Below, piece by piece: positions 36,292-44,121 of a stretch of DNA of 64,000 nucleotides. The translations under genes and the position numbers were made by a program. Position 1 is the first letter of the stretch. Each line of letters opens with the position of its first letter. The stretch comes from JBDTSW01 sp963797835 (GTDB lineage Bacteria > Actinomycetota > Thermoleophilia > Solirubrobacterales > 70-9). The notes under the pieces are model-generated. The model saw only the letters and a program-made list of their open reading frames with translations. It ran no database searches and was not told where the DNA came from. The stretch spans positions 1-64,000 of the forward strand of contig CAWCRN010000015.1 in NCBI GenBank assembly GCA_963797835.1, written 5' to 3'.

Positions 36292-37536
36292 TCAGCCAGC
36301 GCCGTCGAGCGCCGTGAACATCCGCAGCCAGTCGCGCAGGAGCCGCGGGGTCAGGAAGTGCTCGCGGGCGTGCTCCTTGCCCGCCCTGCCGAGGCGCTTG
36401 GCCAGCTCGGGGTCCTTGAGGATCTCGATCGACCGCTGTGCAGCCTCCTCGGCCGAGGAGACCAGGTAGCCCGACTTCCCGTCCTCGATCTGGAGCGGGA
36501 TGCCCCCGACCTTCCCGGCGACCATGGGCCGCCCCTTCCACAGCGCCTCGGTGACGGTGAGCCCGAAGCCCTCGCGGATCGACTTCTGCATGCACACGTC
36601 GGCCTGGGACTGAAAGGCGTTCACCTCGATCGCGCCGACATTGTTGAGGTTGTTGAGGATCTTGATGTCGGGGTCGCCGTCGGCGTGGCGCATGGTGGCA
36701 TGGAAGAACTCCCAGCCCTCGGGGTCGTCGGTGGCCATCGAGCCCACCAAAGCCAGCTGGACGTCCGGGATCTCCTCCTTCGCGATCCGGTAGGCGTCGA
36801 TCACGCCCATCGGGTCCTTCCACGGGTCGAACCGCGAGACCTGGCAGATCAGGGGCCGCTCGACGTCGATCCCGAACTGCTCGCAGACGAAAGCCGCGTC
36901 GTCGGGCGAGAGCGCCATGTTCTTGGGCGAGAGCGGGTCGATCGCCGGCGGGACGATGTTGACCGTGCCGCGGGGGTCCAGATCCTCGGGGACGTACTGC
37001 TGCATGTGCCAGACGGTGGCGTCGTAGTCGCGGATCAGCGGCTTGAGGCGCGCGGTCGTGTCCGGGTTCGGCGTCGAGAGGTCGATGTGGCAGCGCCAGA
37101 TCCAGCGCTTGGCGCGATCGACCGCGTGCATCCGCATCCCGGCCGGCTGGGGGTCGTGGATGATGATCACGTCCCAGTCGCCGTCGAGGCTCTTCGCGTT
37201 CATCGCGTTGTAGGCGCTGAACACCTCCCACTGCTCGTCGGAGATCGACTGCTCGTCGCCCTGGAGCGAGTTGTGCATCAGCTTCGAGACGTTGAAGAAC
37301 TCCTCGCGCCCAAGGATCACCTGCCAGTGCGTGTCGAGGCCGACGTCGCTCATCAGCGGCACCAGCGTGTAGAGGATCTCCGAGACCCCGCCGCCGAACG
37401 CGGTCGCGTTCACGTGGAGGATCCGCTTGCCCTCGAGCGGCTCGGCGAGCTCGCGGATCTCCTCGATCAGGCCGCGGCCGGCGATGTGGGTGTAGTCGGC
37501 GAGCGAGCGGTTGCCGAGAGCGACTTCGGTGAGCAT
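36292..37536 (-). CDS. treT: Trehalose synthase TreT (GT4 family)
   Basis: A 414-residue glycosyltransferase closely matching TreT, which makes trehalose reversibly from NDP-glucose and glucose. Matching landmarks are ILHVNATAFGGGVSEILYTL, GREEFFNVSKLMHNSLQG, IIIHDPQPAGM, WIWRCHIDLSTPN, the double-glycosyltransferase signature VSRFDPWKDPMGVIDAYR and MQKSIREGFGLTVTEALWKG with its catalytic glutamates. ATG 37536. Together with the GT20 gene 32 bases downstream it forms a trehalose module, probably for osmotic or desiccation stress. The symbol rests on motif likeness, not on an alignment. Confidence 0.88.
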   Translation of the reverse strand: MLTEVALGNRSLADYTHIAGRGLIEEIRELAEPLEGKRILHVNATAFGGGVSEILYTLVPLMSDVGLDTHWQVILGREEFFNVSKLMHNSLQGDEQSISDEQWEVFSAYNAMNAKSLDGDWDVIIIHDPQPAGMRMHAVDRAKRWIWRCHIDLSTPNPDTTARLKPLIRDYDATVWHMQQYVPEDLDPRGTVNIVPPAIDPLSPKNMALSPDDAAFVCEQFGIDVERPLICQVSRFDPWKDPMGVIDAYRIAKEEIPDVQLALVGSMATDDPEGWEFFHATMRHADGDPDIKILNNLNNVGAIEVNAFQSQADVCMQKSIREGFGLTVTEALWKGRPMVAGKVGGIPLQIEDGKSGYLVSSAEEAAQRSIEILKDPELAKRLGRAGKEHAREHFLTPRLLRDWLRMFTALDGAG

Positions 37537-37584
37537 GGCTGCGGCAGGCTAGCGCGCGCCGACAGCGCGGCGCGGGACAGTTGG

Positions 37585-38529
37585 CTAGGCCGACCGCTCG
37601 CGCAGGCGCCCGATGCCGGCCTCCACCTCCTCGACGATCTGGCGGTGGAGGTCCGGGTTGGCCGCGCAGACGCACGACATCTGGAATTCGTGGCCCGAGC
37701 CCAGCAGCGGGCGGTCGGCGAGCGAGCCGCCGGCTGCGTCGGTGACGATCGCTCCGGCCTCGGTCAGACAAAGCGCCGCGGCGGCGAGGTCGTACGGGGA
37801 GTTGTTGAGGACGACGCCGCCGCCGACGCGCTCGAACTCCTCGCGCGTGCCGGGCACCTCGGACACGATGAGAGGCCCCGGCTCGACGTAGGCGTCGAGC
37901 TGGCCGGTGACGATCCTGGTCATGTCGAAGGTGGCCGAGCCGAGGTCGAAGGTGCCGCCGCCAACGGAAGACCCGTCGATCAGATCCCCGATCACCTCGA
38001 CGACCGCGCGCACCGGCCGCCCGCGGAACCCGTAGGTCCAGAACATGCGCGAGAGGTCGGTGTTGGCCGAGAGGCGGGGCGCCGGGTCGAGGCCCTTGCC
38101 CCGCTCGGCCACGAAGGCCCGGCCGGACTTGATCTCGACGACGCAGCCGACGTCGACGTCGCCCATCGTCGGCTCGGAGTCGAGCGATGCCGCCGCGACC
38201 GAGACACACGCAGACTCGAGCCCCGCCATCGCCGGGCGGGTGCCGTCGATCGGGTCCACCACCAGGACCAATCGTGGCTCTCCGGCGGGCTTCACCATGC
38301 CCCGGTCCTCGGAGTAGAAGGCGACGCCCGGCGCCCTAAGGCTGAGGAACTCCTCCATGAACGCCTCGGCCCGCTCGTCGATCGCGAAGGTCACGTCGCC
38401 GCCCTCGCCGGCGCCGGCGTGGCCGCGGCCGGCGTGGCTACCCAGCTCGGGCAGCACCTGCTCGCGAAGGGCCAGCGCCAGCTCCAGCGCCAGCTCGCGG
38501 GCAGAGATGGGGTCAGACCCCGCGTTCAC
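37585..38529 (-). CDS. Inositol-monophosphatase-family phosphatase
   Basis: A 314-residue Mg-dependent phosphatase of the IMPase/FBPase superfamily. Metal-site residues are readable: E74 in FYSEDRG, and D92 and D95 in VVDPIDGTRPAM. The later family aspartate is less clear, in SSVGGGTFDLGSATFDM or the GAIVTDAAGGS motif. Typical IMPases are about 260 residues. GTG 38529 is inside a palindromic repeat, so the first residues (NAGSDPIS) are read from repeat DNA; the fold proper starts at ARELALELALALREQV. It lies 48 bases upstream of treT on the same strand, so it may dephosphorylate a sugar phosphate in that pathway (inference). Confidence 0.85.
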   Translation of the reverse strand: MNAGSDPISARELALELALALREQVLPELGSHAGRGHAGAGEGGDVTFAIDERAEAFMEEFLSLRAPGVAFYSEDRGMVKPAGEPRLVLVVDPIDGTRPAMAGLESACVSVAAASLDSEPTMGDVDVGCVVEIKSGRAFVAERGKGLDPAPRLSANTDLSRMFWTYGFRGRPVRAVVEVIGDLIDGSSVGGGTFDLGSATFDMTRIVTGQLDAYVEPGPLIVSEVPGTREEFERVGGGVVLNNSPYDLAAAALCLTEAGAIVTDAAGGSLADRPLLGSGHEFQMSCVCAANPDLHRQIVEEVEAGIGRLRERSA

Positions 38530-38612
38530 GAGATGGGGTCAGACCCCGCTTTTGCCTGCAAACGCGCGGTTTCGGATTGTTAAGGGGTCTGACCCCATCG
38601 GGGGGACCCCAT
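38509..38612. repeat. Cluster of GGGGTCWGACCCC palindromes and a GGGGGGACCCCAT unit
   Basis: GGGGTCAGACCCC at 38509-38521 and 38535-38547, then GGGGTCTGACCCC at 38584-38596, the last two facing each other across 36 bases. GGGGGGACCCCAT (38600-38612) follows directly and reappears inverted at 43738-43750. The cluster spans the start of the IMPase-family gene and the stop of htrA. Confidence 0.9.
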
Positions 38613-39790
38613 CAGGTTGCGTCTTCGCGCGTGCCGAGGGTCAAGGTGACCTCCTCGTGCTCGCCGTCGCGGATGATCTCCAGCGTGGCCTCGTCACCCG
38701 GGTCGAGGCGGGACACCAGCCGCGGGAGGTCCGACTCGGCCACGATCGGCTCGCCGTTCACGGCCACGATCACGTCTCCGCCCGCCTCGATCTCCTGGCC
38801 CTGGAAGTCCACCGTCTGGTCGGAGCCCTCGATGCCGGCGTCCGCCGCGGGGCCGCCCTCGCTGACCTCCGCGACCAGGGCGCCGGTCTCGACGTCGATG
38901 CCCAGCTTGTCCGCGAGTTGCGGGTAGAGCGCCTGGGTCGTGACCCCGATGAACGCGTACTCGACGCTCCCGTCGTCGCGGAGCTGGTCGAGCGAGCGCA
39001 GCGCCAGGTCGATCGGGACCGCGTAGCCGACCCCCTCGTTGCCGCCCGACGTGGTGTTGATCTGCTGGTTGAGGCCGATCACCGTCGCGTCCGCGTCGAG
39101 CAGCGGGCCGCCCGAGTTTCCGGGGTTGATCGAGGCGTCGGTCTGAATGGCCCCATCGATTCGGAACTCCGTGAGCGACCCGATCGAGCGGTCGGTGGCC
39201 GAGACCACCCCGGTCGAGAGCGACTGCTCCTCGCCGAACGGGCTCCCGATCGCCGCCACGGGCGAGCCCACGGCCACGTCGTCGAGCGATCCGAGCTCGA
39301 GCGGCTGGATGTCGAGGCCGTCGGGATCGACCTCGATCAGCGCCACGTCCGCGTAGGGGTCGAATCCGACCACCTCCGCCGGGACCTGGTTGCGGTCGGC
39401 GAACTGGACGTAGACCTCCTTGGCGGCGCTGATGTTCTCGGGGTTCCCGCTGGCCTCCGCGTCGGTCACGACGTGGGCGTTGGTGAGGATCTCGCCCCCG
39501 TCGGAGATCACGAAGCCCGAGCCCTGCCCGACGCCGCCGCCGCCGCCGAAGAGGTCGCCGGTGTCGCCCCCGCCACCGCCGAAGACAGAGATGATCGTGA
39601 CCACGCCCGGCGCCGCCTCCTCGTAGACCGCGCCCGGGTTGAAGGAGCCATCGGCCGTGGCGATCACGACCCGCTCGGCGTCGCCGGAGCCCGGGCCGTC
39701 GGCGATCGGGCCGGCGCCCTCGTCGTCGCCCCCGCAACCGGCGATCAGGAGGGCGAGAGCTGCCATCGGGGCGAGTGCGGCTGGCCTCAT
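38612..39790 (-). CDS. HtrA/DegP-type serine protease lipoprotein
   Basis: A 392-residue exported trypsin-fold protease of the cell-envelope quality-control type. The lipobox LIAGC places the modified cysteine at 19, followed by an acidic linker. The triad is H106 (LTNAHVVTD), D148 (DPYADVALIEV) and S226 (GNSGGPLLD). A PDZ domain begins near 285 (YAFIGVTTQALYPQLADKLG) and ends with LTLGTREDAT. A glycine-rich loop (GGGGGDTGDLFGGGGGVGQG) precedes the protease core. The start overlaps the stop of the histidine kinase by four bases, so a stress-sensing operon (regulator, kinase, protease) is likely. Its stop overlaps a repeat. Confidence 0.93.
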   Translation of the reverse strand: MRPAALAPMAALALLIAGCGGDDEGAGPIADGPGSGDAERVVIATADGSFNPGAVYEEAAPGVVTIISVFGGGGGDTGDLFGGGGGVGQGSGFVISDGGEILTNAHVVTDAEASGNPENISAAKEVYVQFADRNQVPAEVVGFDPYADVALIEVDPDGLDIQPLELGSLDDVAVGSPVAAIGSPFGEEQSLSTGVVSATDRSIGSLTEFRIDGAIQTDASINPGNSGGPLLDADATVIGLNQQINTTSGGNEGVGYAVPIDLALRSLDQLRDDGSVEYAFIGVTTQALYPQLADKLGIDVETGALVAEVSEGGPAADAGIEGSDQTVDFQGQEIEAGGDVIVAVNGEPIVAESDLPRLVSRLDPGDEATLEIIRDGEHEEVTLTLGTREDAT

Positions 39791-41190
39791 GCCGGCACCT
39801 GGCTCGCGGCGGCGCGGAGCCGCACCGTGAACTCGGTCCGGCCGCGGTGCGAGCGCACCCCGAGGTCGCCGCCCATCCGGATCGCCAGCTCGCGCGCGAT
39901 GGCCAGCCCCAGCCCCGAGCCGCCGAGCTCGTCGCCGGTGTGGAAGCGCTCGAAGACGCGATCGCGGTCGTGCGGGTCGATTCCCGGCCCGTTGTCTCGG
40001 ACGGTCACCTCGACGGTGCCGTCGCCCTGCTCGGCGGTGATGGTGATCGCGGTTCCCTTCGGGGTGTGCGTGAGAGCGTTGTCGATGAGGATACGGAGGA
40101 TCTGTGCCAGTCGATCGGCGTCGGCCGCGGCGACCGCGTCCGCGTCCCGCTTGATCTCGAGCATGGAGTTGTGCCCGTCGATCGCCGGCGCGAACTCCGC
40201 CGCCACCCTCTCGGCCAGCCGCCCGACGTTTACCCGGTCCGCGCGGAGCTGGAGGGCGTCGGAGTCGAGCTTGGAGAGGTCCAGCAGGTCGTCGGTCAGC
40301 TTCTCGAGCCTGGCGATCTGCTCGCGCATCGTGCGCACGAAGTCGGCCCGGGCCTCGGGGTCAGGGTCCTCGTCCTCCAGAAGCTCGACGAAGCCGCCGA
40401 GCGAGAAGATCGGGGTGCGCAGCTCGTGTGAGGCATTGGCGATGAACTCCTTGCGCGCGCTGTCGAGGCGGGCCAGCCGCTTCTGCATCTCGTTGAACGT
40501 GCGCGCGAGCTGCCCGACCTCATCGGTCGAGTCCACCGGGATCTGGGTCTTGAAGTCCCCCTCGGCGGCCGCCTCGGCGGCGGCCTCGAGGCGGCGCAGG
40601 CGCCGGGCGTGGGCGCCGGCCGCGAACCACCCCGCGGCGAGCGCCGCCAGGATGGCGATCGCCCCGGCGATCAGGATCTGGCGCTTGATCAGCGCGACGT
40701 TCGCGTCGACGTCGGAGAGGTCGACCGACAGCACCGTCACCCAGGTCGGCTCGCCGTCGACGAAGCCGGGGACCGCCGTCTGCCCCAGGCGGGCCCCGTC
40801 CACCCGCTCGACGGCGCTCGTGATGCGCCCGCTCGAGGCGGCCGCCGCCGCCCCGGGATAGGAGGGCTGCGTCGCGGTGCGCTCGAACCCGGAGTCGGCG
40901 ACGACGAACTCGGGGGCGGGCGCCGAGCCGGTGTCACGCACGCCGAGCACGGTCACCCGCGCGTCGCTCTCCTGCGCGACCGAGCGGATCACGCGGCGCA
41001 GCTCGGCCTGCGAGGCGCCGTCTCGCATCGCCGCTGCGACCCGCTGCACGCCGTCGCTCGACTCGAGCCGGCGCAGCTGCTCGGCCGTCAGACGCGAGTC
41101 GAGCTGGGGCACCACGTAGAGGTAGACGAAGACGACCGCGGCGGTGGTGATGGCGAAGAACAGCGCCAGCAGCCGGTAGCGAACGCTCAT
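39787..41190 (-). CDS. Sensor histidine kinase
   Basis: A 467-residue membrane kinase. An N-terminal membrane helix (LLALFFAITTAAVVFVYLYV), an extracytoplasmic sensor of about 140 residues and a second helix (QILIAGAIAILAALAAGWFA) lead to a HAMP domain (about 185-240). Phosphoacceptor H255 is in NASHELRTPIFSLGG; the ATPase has LIDNALTHTPKG (N box), DNGPGIDPHD (G1) and GSGLGLAIAREL (G2). It phosphorylates the adjacent response regulator, whose stop overlaps its ATG. The signal is unknown, but the downstream protease suggests envelope stress. Confidence 0.94.
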   Translation of the reverse strand: MSVRYRLLALFFAITTAAVVFVYLYVVPQLDSRLTAEQLRRLESSDGVQRVAAAMRDGASQAELRRVIRSVAQESDARVTVLGVRDTGSAPAPEFVVADSGFERTATQPSYPGAAAAASSGRITSAVERVDGARLGQTAVPGFVDGEPTWVTVLSVDLSDVDANVALIKRQILIAGAIAILAALAAGWFAAGAHARRLRRLEAAAEAAAEGDFKTQIPVDSTDEVGQLARTFNEMQKRLARLDSARKEFIANASHELRTPIFSLGGFVELLEDEDPDPEARADFVRTMREQIARLEKLTDDLLDLSKLDSDALQLRADRVNVGRLAERVAAEFAPAIDGHNSMLEIKRDADAVAAADADRLAQILRILIDNALTHTPKGTAITITAEQGDGTVEVTVRDNGPGIDPHDRDRVFERFHTGDELGGSGLGLAIARELAIRMGGDLGVRSHRGRTEFTVRLRAAASQVPA

Positions 41191-41909
41191 TCCGGGTCTC
41201 GGAAGCGGTAGCCCACGCCCCTCACCGTGAACAGGTACTCCGGCGAGCGCGGGTCAAGCTCGAGCTTCTCCCTCAGGTGGCGAATGTGGACGTCGATGGT
41301 TCGGGGGTCGCGGTAGGCGGAGTCGCCCCAGACGTGCTCGAGCAGGTTCTCCCTGGTGAGCACCCGGCCCGGGGACAGGGCGAGCGCCGCGAGGATCTCG
41401 AACTCGACGTAGGTGAGCCGGATCTTGTCGTCGCGAACGGCTACGACCCGCCGCGCGAAGTCGATCCGCAGGTCGCCGGCCGCGATCGGCTCCTCGGGCG
41501 TGGTGCGACCACCACGCATCTCCGAGCGGCGAAGGGCCGCGCGGACGCGGCTGCGGAACTCCCGAACGGAGAAGGGCTTGGTGATGTAGTCGTCGGCGCC
41601 CATCTCGAGGCCGAGGACCTTGTCGATCTCGTCGTCCTTGGCGGTGAGCATGATGATCGGGACCTGGCTTCGCGCCCGCAGGCGCCGGCAGACCTCGATC
41701 CCGTCGAGCCGCGGCATCATGATGTCCAGCACCACCAGGTCGAAGCGCTGCTCGGAGAAGCGGTCGAGCGCCTCGCGGCCGTCCTGCGCCGAAACGACCT
41801 CGTAGCCGTCCTTGCGAAGCGGGTAGGTGAGCAGCGTCTGGACCGCCTGCTCGTCGTCGACGAGCAGGATCCGGCCCGAAGCCTCCTCGCCCGCGGTGCT
41901 CATCGTCAC
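41187..41909 (-). CDS. OmpR/PhoB-family response regulator
   Basis: A 240-residue regulator. The receiver (about 12-125) has the acidic pocket D18-D19 (LLVDDEQAV), phosphoacceptor D62 (VVLDIMMPRLDG) and the lysine in DYITKPFSVRE. The winged-helix DNA-binding domain (about 145-235) has LTYVEFEILAALALSPGRVL, HVWGDSAYRDPRTIDVHI and FTVRGVGYRFRDPE. ATG 41909. It is the first gene of a three-gene overlapping operon with the kinase and the HtrA protease, which it probably regulates. Confidence 0.95.
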   Translation of the reverse strand: MTMSTAGEEASGRILLVDDEQAVQTLLTYPLRKDGYEVVSAQDGREALDRFSEQRFDLVVLDIMMPRLDGIEVCRRLRARSQVPIIMLTAKDDEIDKVLGLEMGADDYITKPFSVREFRSRVRAALRRSEMRGGRTTPEEPIAAGDLRIDFARRVVAVRDDKIRLTYVEFEILAALALSPGRVLTRENLLEHVWGDSAYRDPRTIDVHIRHLREKLELDPRSPEYLFTVRGVGYRFRDPE

Positions 41910-42040
41910 AGCGTAGTGCGAGGGGTAAAGCCTGCTGAAAGCCGGGTTGCTTGTCGACTGAGTCGGACCGATACCGATCGAGTCGACTACGGGCTGGCGG
42001 TTGACCTCTGGCTCCGCGCTAGCCTCGCCAACCGCTGCCG

Positions 42041-43858
42041 ATGATCGACTTCCGCCTCTACAGGATCGCCTGGCTCCCGGCGCTGGCCGCGTTCGTCGTA
42101 ATGATGTTCTCGCTGGACGGGATCCCCGGGCCGCCTGACCCCCAGATCGCGCCCGCGACCTTCGATTCGGAGCGCGCCCGCGACACGGCGCAGGACATCC
42201 TGGCCGCGGCCCCCGAGCGGGTCGCCGGCGGCCAGGGAGACGCGGTGGCGGCCGACCTGGTGCTGGACCGCTTCGAGGAGGTCGAGGCCGGCACCGCCGC
42301 CGCCCAGACGTTCGAGGCTGAGGTGGACGGCAGCGACGAGGAGCTGCGCAACGTCGTCCTCACCCTCGCCGGGGAGAGCGACGAGACGGTGCTGGTGATG
42401 GCCGCCCGTGATTCCGCCTCGGGCCCGGGCGCCGCCTCGAGCGCCGCGGCCACCGCCGCGCTCATCGAGCTGGGCGAGGTTCTGGGGGGGACCGAGCACG
42501 CAAAGACCATCGTGCTCGTGTCCACCGATGCCGGCAGCGAGGGGGCCGAGGGGGCCCGCCGGTTCATCGAGGCGTTCGACGAGCGCGATCAGATCGTGGC
42601 GGCGGTCGTGCTGGTCCAGCCCGGGTCCGCCGACCCCGAGCAGCCGCACGTCCTGCGCCACTCCACCGACGATGCCAGCACTTCGATGGGCTTGGTGAGG
42701 ACCGCCGAGGCGCTCCTCGCCGAGCAGTCGGGGCGCGGGTCCGGCGGAAGCGGTCTCTTCGGCGGCCTCTCACGGCTCGCCGTCCCGATGGCCGCCGGCG
42801 AGCAGGCGGTGCTGATCTCAGAGGGGATCGACGCGATCGCCATCTCGTCGGCCGGGGAGCGTCCCCTCGCACCGGAGGAGGACACCGCCGATGACCTCGA
42901 CGCGGAGGTCCTGGGGGAGTTCGGCGCAGCGGCGCTGGGGACCGTCCTCGTCCTGGACCCGCTCACCGAGCCGCTCACCCACGGGCCCGACACCTACGTC
43001 GAGTTCTCGGGCAGCCTCCTGCCCGGGTGGGCGATCGCGGTCTTCTCGCTGGCGCTGCTCGTGCCCGCGGCGGTGGCGGCGCTCGACGGGGTCGCGCGCG
43101 CGGCGCGACGGCGCGCCGGCGTCGTCCAGGCCATCATCTGGGCTTACGCGCTGGCGCTGCCCCTGGCCGGGTTGGTGATCGCGGTGCTGGTGGCGGGCGT
43201 GGCGGGGCTCATCGCCGACCCCGCCTACCCGTTCGACCCGGGGCGGTTCGACCTAGGCGTCCCGGAGGCGCTCCTCATCATCGCGCTCCTCGCCGCCGCG
43301 GTCTGCGGCTACGCCCTGACCGGCCTCGGCCACCCGCCCACCCGATCACGCTGGGAGGCCCTGGCCCCGGCACTCGGCGCGGCCGCCGTCACGGGAGCGC
43401 TGGCACTCTGGCTCGTAAACCCCTATCTGGCACTGCTGCTGGTGCCGGCCGCTCACGTCTGGCTCCTGGCCGACCGCCCCCGCCCGCGAGCTCTCGTCGG
43501 CCTCTGCCTGCTCCTGAGCGTGCTGCCGGCCGTGCTCGCGGTCCGCTCCTCCGCCTCGGCAGTCGGCGCCGAGCCCTCGGACCTCCTGCTGATGGTCGTG
43601 GACGGCCAGTTCCCCGCGTTCCCGCTGCTCGCCCTGTGCCTGGTGGGCGGCACGCTCGCGGGCATGCTGGTCCTCCTCGCACACCCACGTGGGGCGCGGA
43701 CGGATGATCGAGACCTAGGGGGGAACCCCCAGCCCGAATGGGGTCCCCCCGAAGCACGCCCGGCGGCAGGCTCTATCGATTCGGCTCCCACGAAGGCCGA
43801 TGAATGGATGCGAGAGGAACCGGGTACAGACCCCCCAAGAGCCTCGCCGAGATCGTGA
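42041..43858 (+). CDS. M28-like membrane protein, probably without metal site
   Basis: A 605-residue protein from ATG 42041. A membrane helix (about 8-25) precedes an M28-aminopeptidase-like exodomain (about 40-310): RNVVLTLAGESDETVLVMAA, SSAAATAALIELGEVL, TIVLVSTDAGSEGAEGARRF. In active M28 enzymes His, Asp, Glu, Asp and His bind zinc; here the usual AHxDS and GADDNASG become AARDSASG and GAASSAAATA, so the site looks lost. The rest (about 330-560) has seven or eight transmembrane segments. The last 50 residues read through a repeat (43718-43750) and are uncertain. A scaffold or binding role is inference. Confidence 0.7.
   Translation: MIDFRLYRIAWLPALAAFVVMMFSLDGIPGPPDPQIAPATFDSERARDTAQDILAAAPERVAGGQGDAVAADLVLDRFEEVEAGTAAAQTFEAEVDGSDEELRNVVLTLAGESDETVLVMAARDSASGPGAASSAAATAALIELGEVLGGTEHAKTIVLVSTDAGSEGAEGARRFIEAFDERDQIVAAVVLVQPGSADPEQPHVLRHSTDDASTSMGLVRTAEALLAEQSGRGSGGSGLFGGLSRLAVPMAAGEQAVLISEGIDAIAISSAGERPLAPEEDTADDLDAEVLGEFGAAALGTVLVLDPLTEPLTHGPDTYVEFSGSLLPGWAIAVFSLALLVPAAVAALDGVARAARRRAGVVQAIIWAYALALPLAGLVIAVLVAGVAGLIADPAYPFDPGRFDLGVPEALLIIALLAAAVCGYALTGLGHPPTRSRWEALAPALGAAAVTGALALWLVNPYLALLLVPAAHVWLLADRPRPRALVGLCLLLSVLPAVLAVRSSASAVGAEPSDLLLMVVDGQFPAFPLLALCLVGGTLAGMLVLLAHPRGARTDDRDLGGNPQPEWGPPEARPAAGSIDSAPTKADEWMREEPGTDPPRASPRS
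43718..43750. repeat. Palindromic repeat pair GGGGGGAACCCCC / ATGGGGTCCCCCC
   Basis: GGGGGGAACCCCC (43718-43730) and, 7 bases later, ATGGGGTCCCCCC (43738-43750). The second is the exact inverse of GGGGGGACCCCAT at 38600-38612. It lies in the 3' end of the M28-like gene. Confidence 0.75.
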
Positions 43859-44121
43859 AGACGAAACTGAACCCTCAGCAAAAAGAGCACTCCCTGGACC
43901 AGCTCAAGCATCGGATCGAGGCTGGCGAGTACGCCGTGGACCCCGGTGTGCTCGCCGGCGAGATCCTCTGGAAGGTCGACCTGGTCAGGAGGGTTCGCCG
44001 GCAGCTCGCCGAGGAGGACTCCCGCCCCGAAGGTGCTCGTACCCGTCGCCCGGCGCTCGAGCGTCGCTTCGCCCCCGGAGGGCGACGCCCTCCCCGGGCA
44101 CGGCAAGACCCACGCGCCTGA
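43804..44121 (+). CDS. Small FlgM-like (anti-sigma-28 domain) protein
   Basis: A 105-residue protein from ATG 43804 (MDARGTGYRPPKSLAEIVKT). Residues about 28-60 (HSLDQLKHRIEAGEYAVDPG then VLAGEIL) match the C-terminal core of FlgM, the anti-sigma factor of flagellar sigma-28. The spacing of LK..I..GEY.VDP...A..IL is that of the sigma-binding helices. No flagellar gene is visible, so it may bind another sigma factor. The stretch 43855-43925 uses A-ending codons (AAA, CAA) unlike its neighbours, hinting at foreign origin. The tail after about residue 75 is arginine-rich and overlaps thiL on the other strand, so it may be out of frame. Confidence 0.55.
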   Translation: MDARGTGYRPPKSLAEIVKTKLNPQQKEHSLDQLKHRIEAGEYAVDPGVLAGEILWKVDLVRRVRRQLAEEDSRPEGARTRRPALERRFAPGGRRPPRARQDPRA

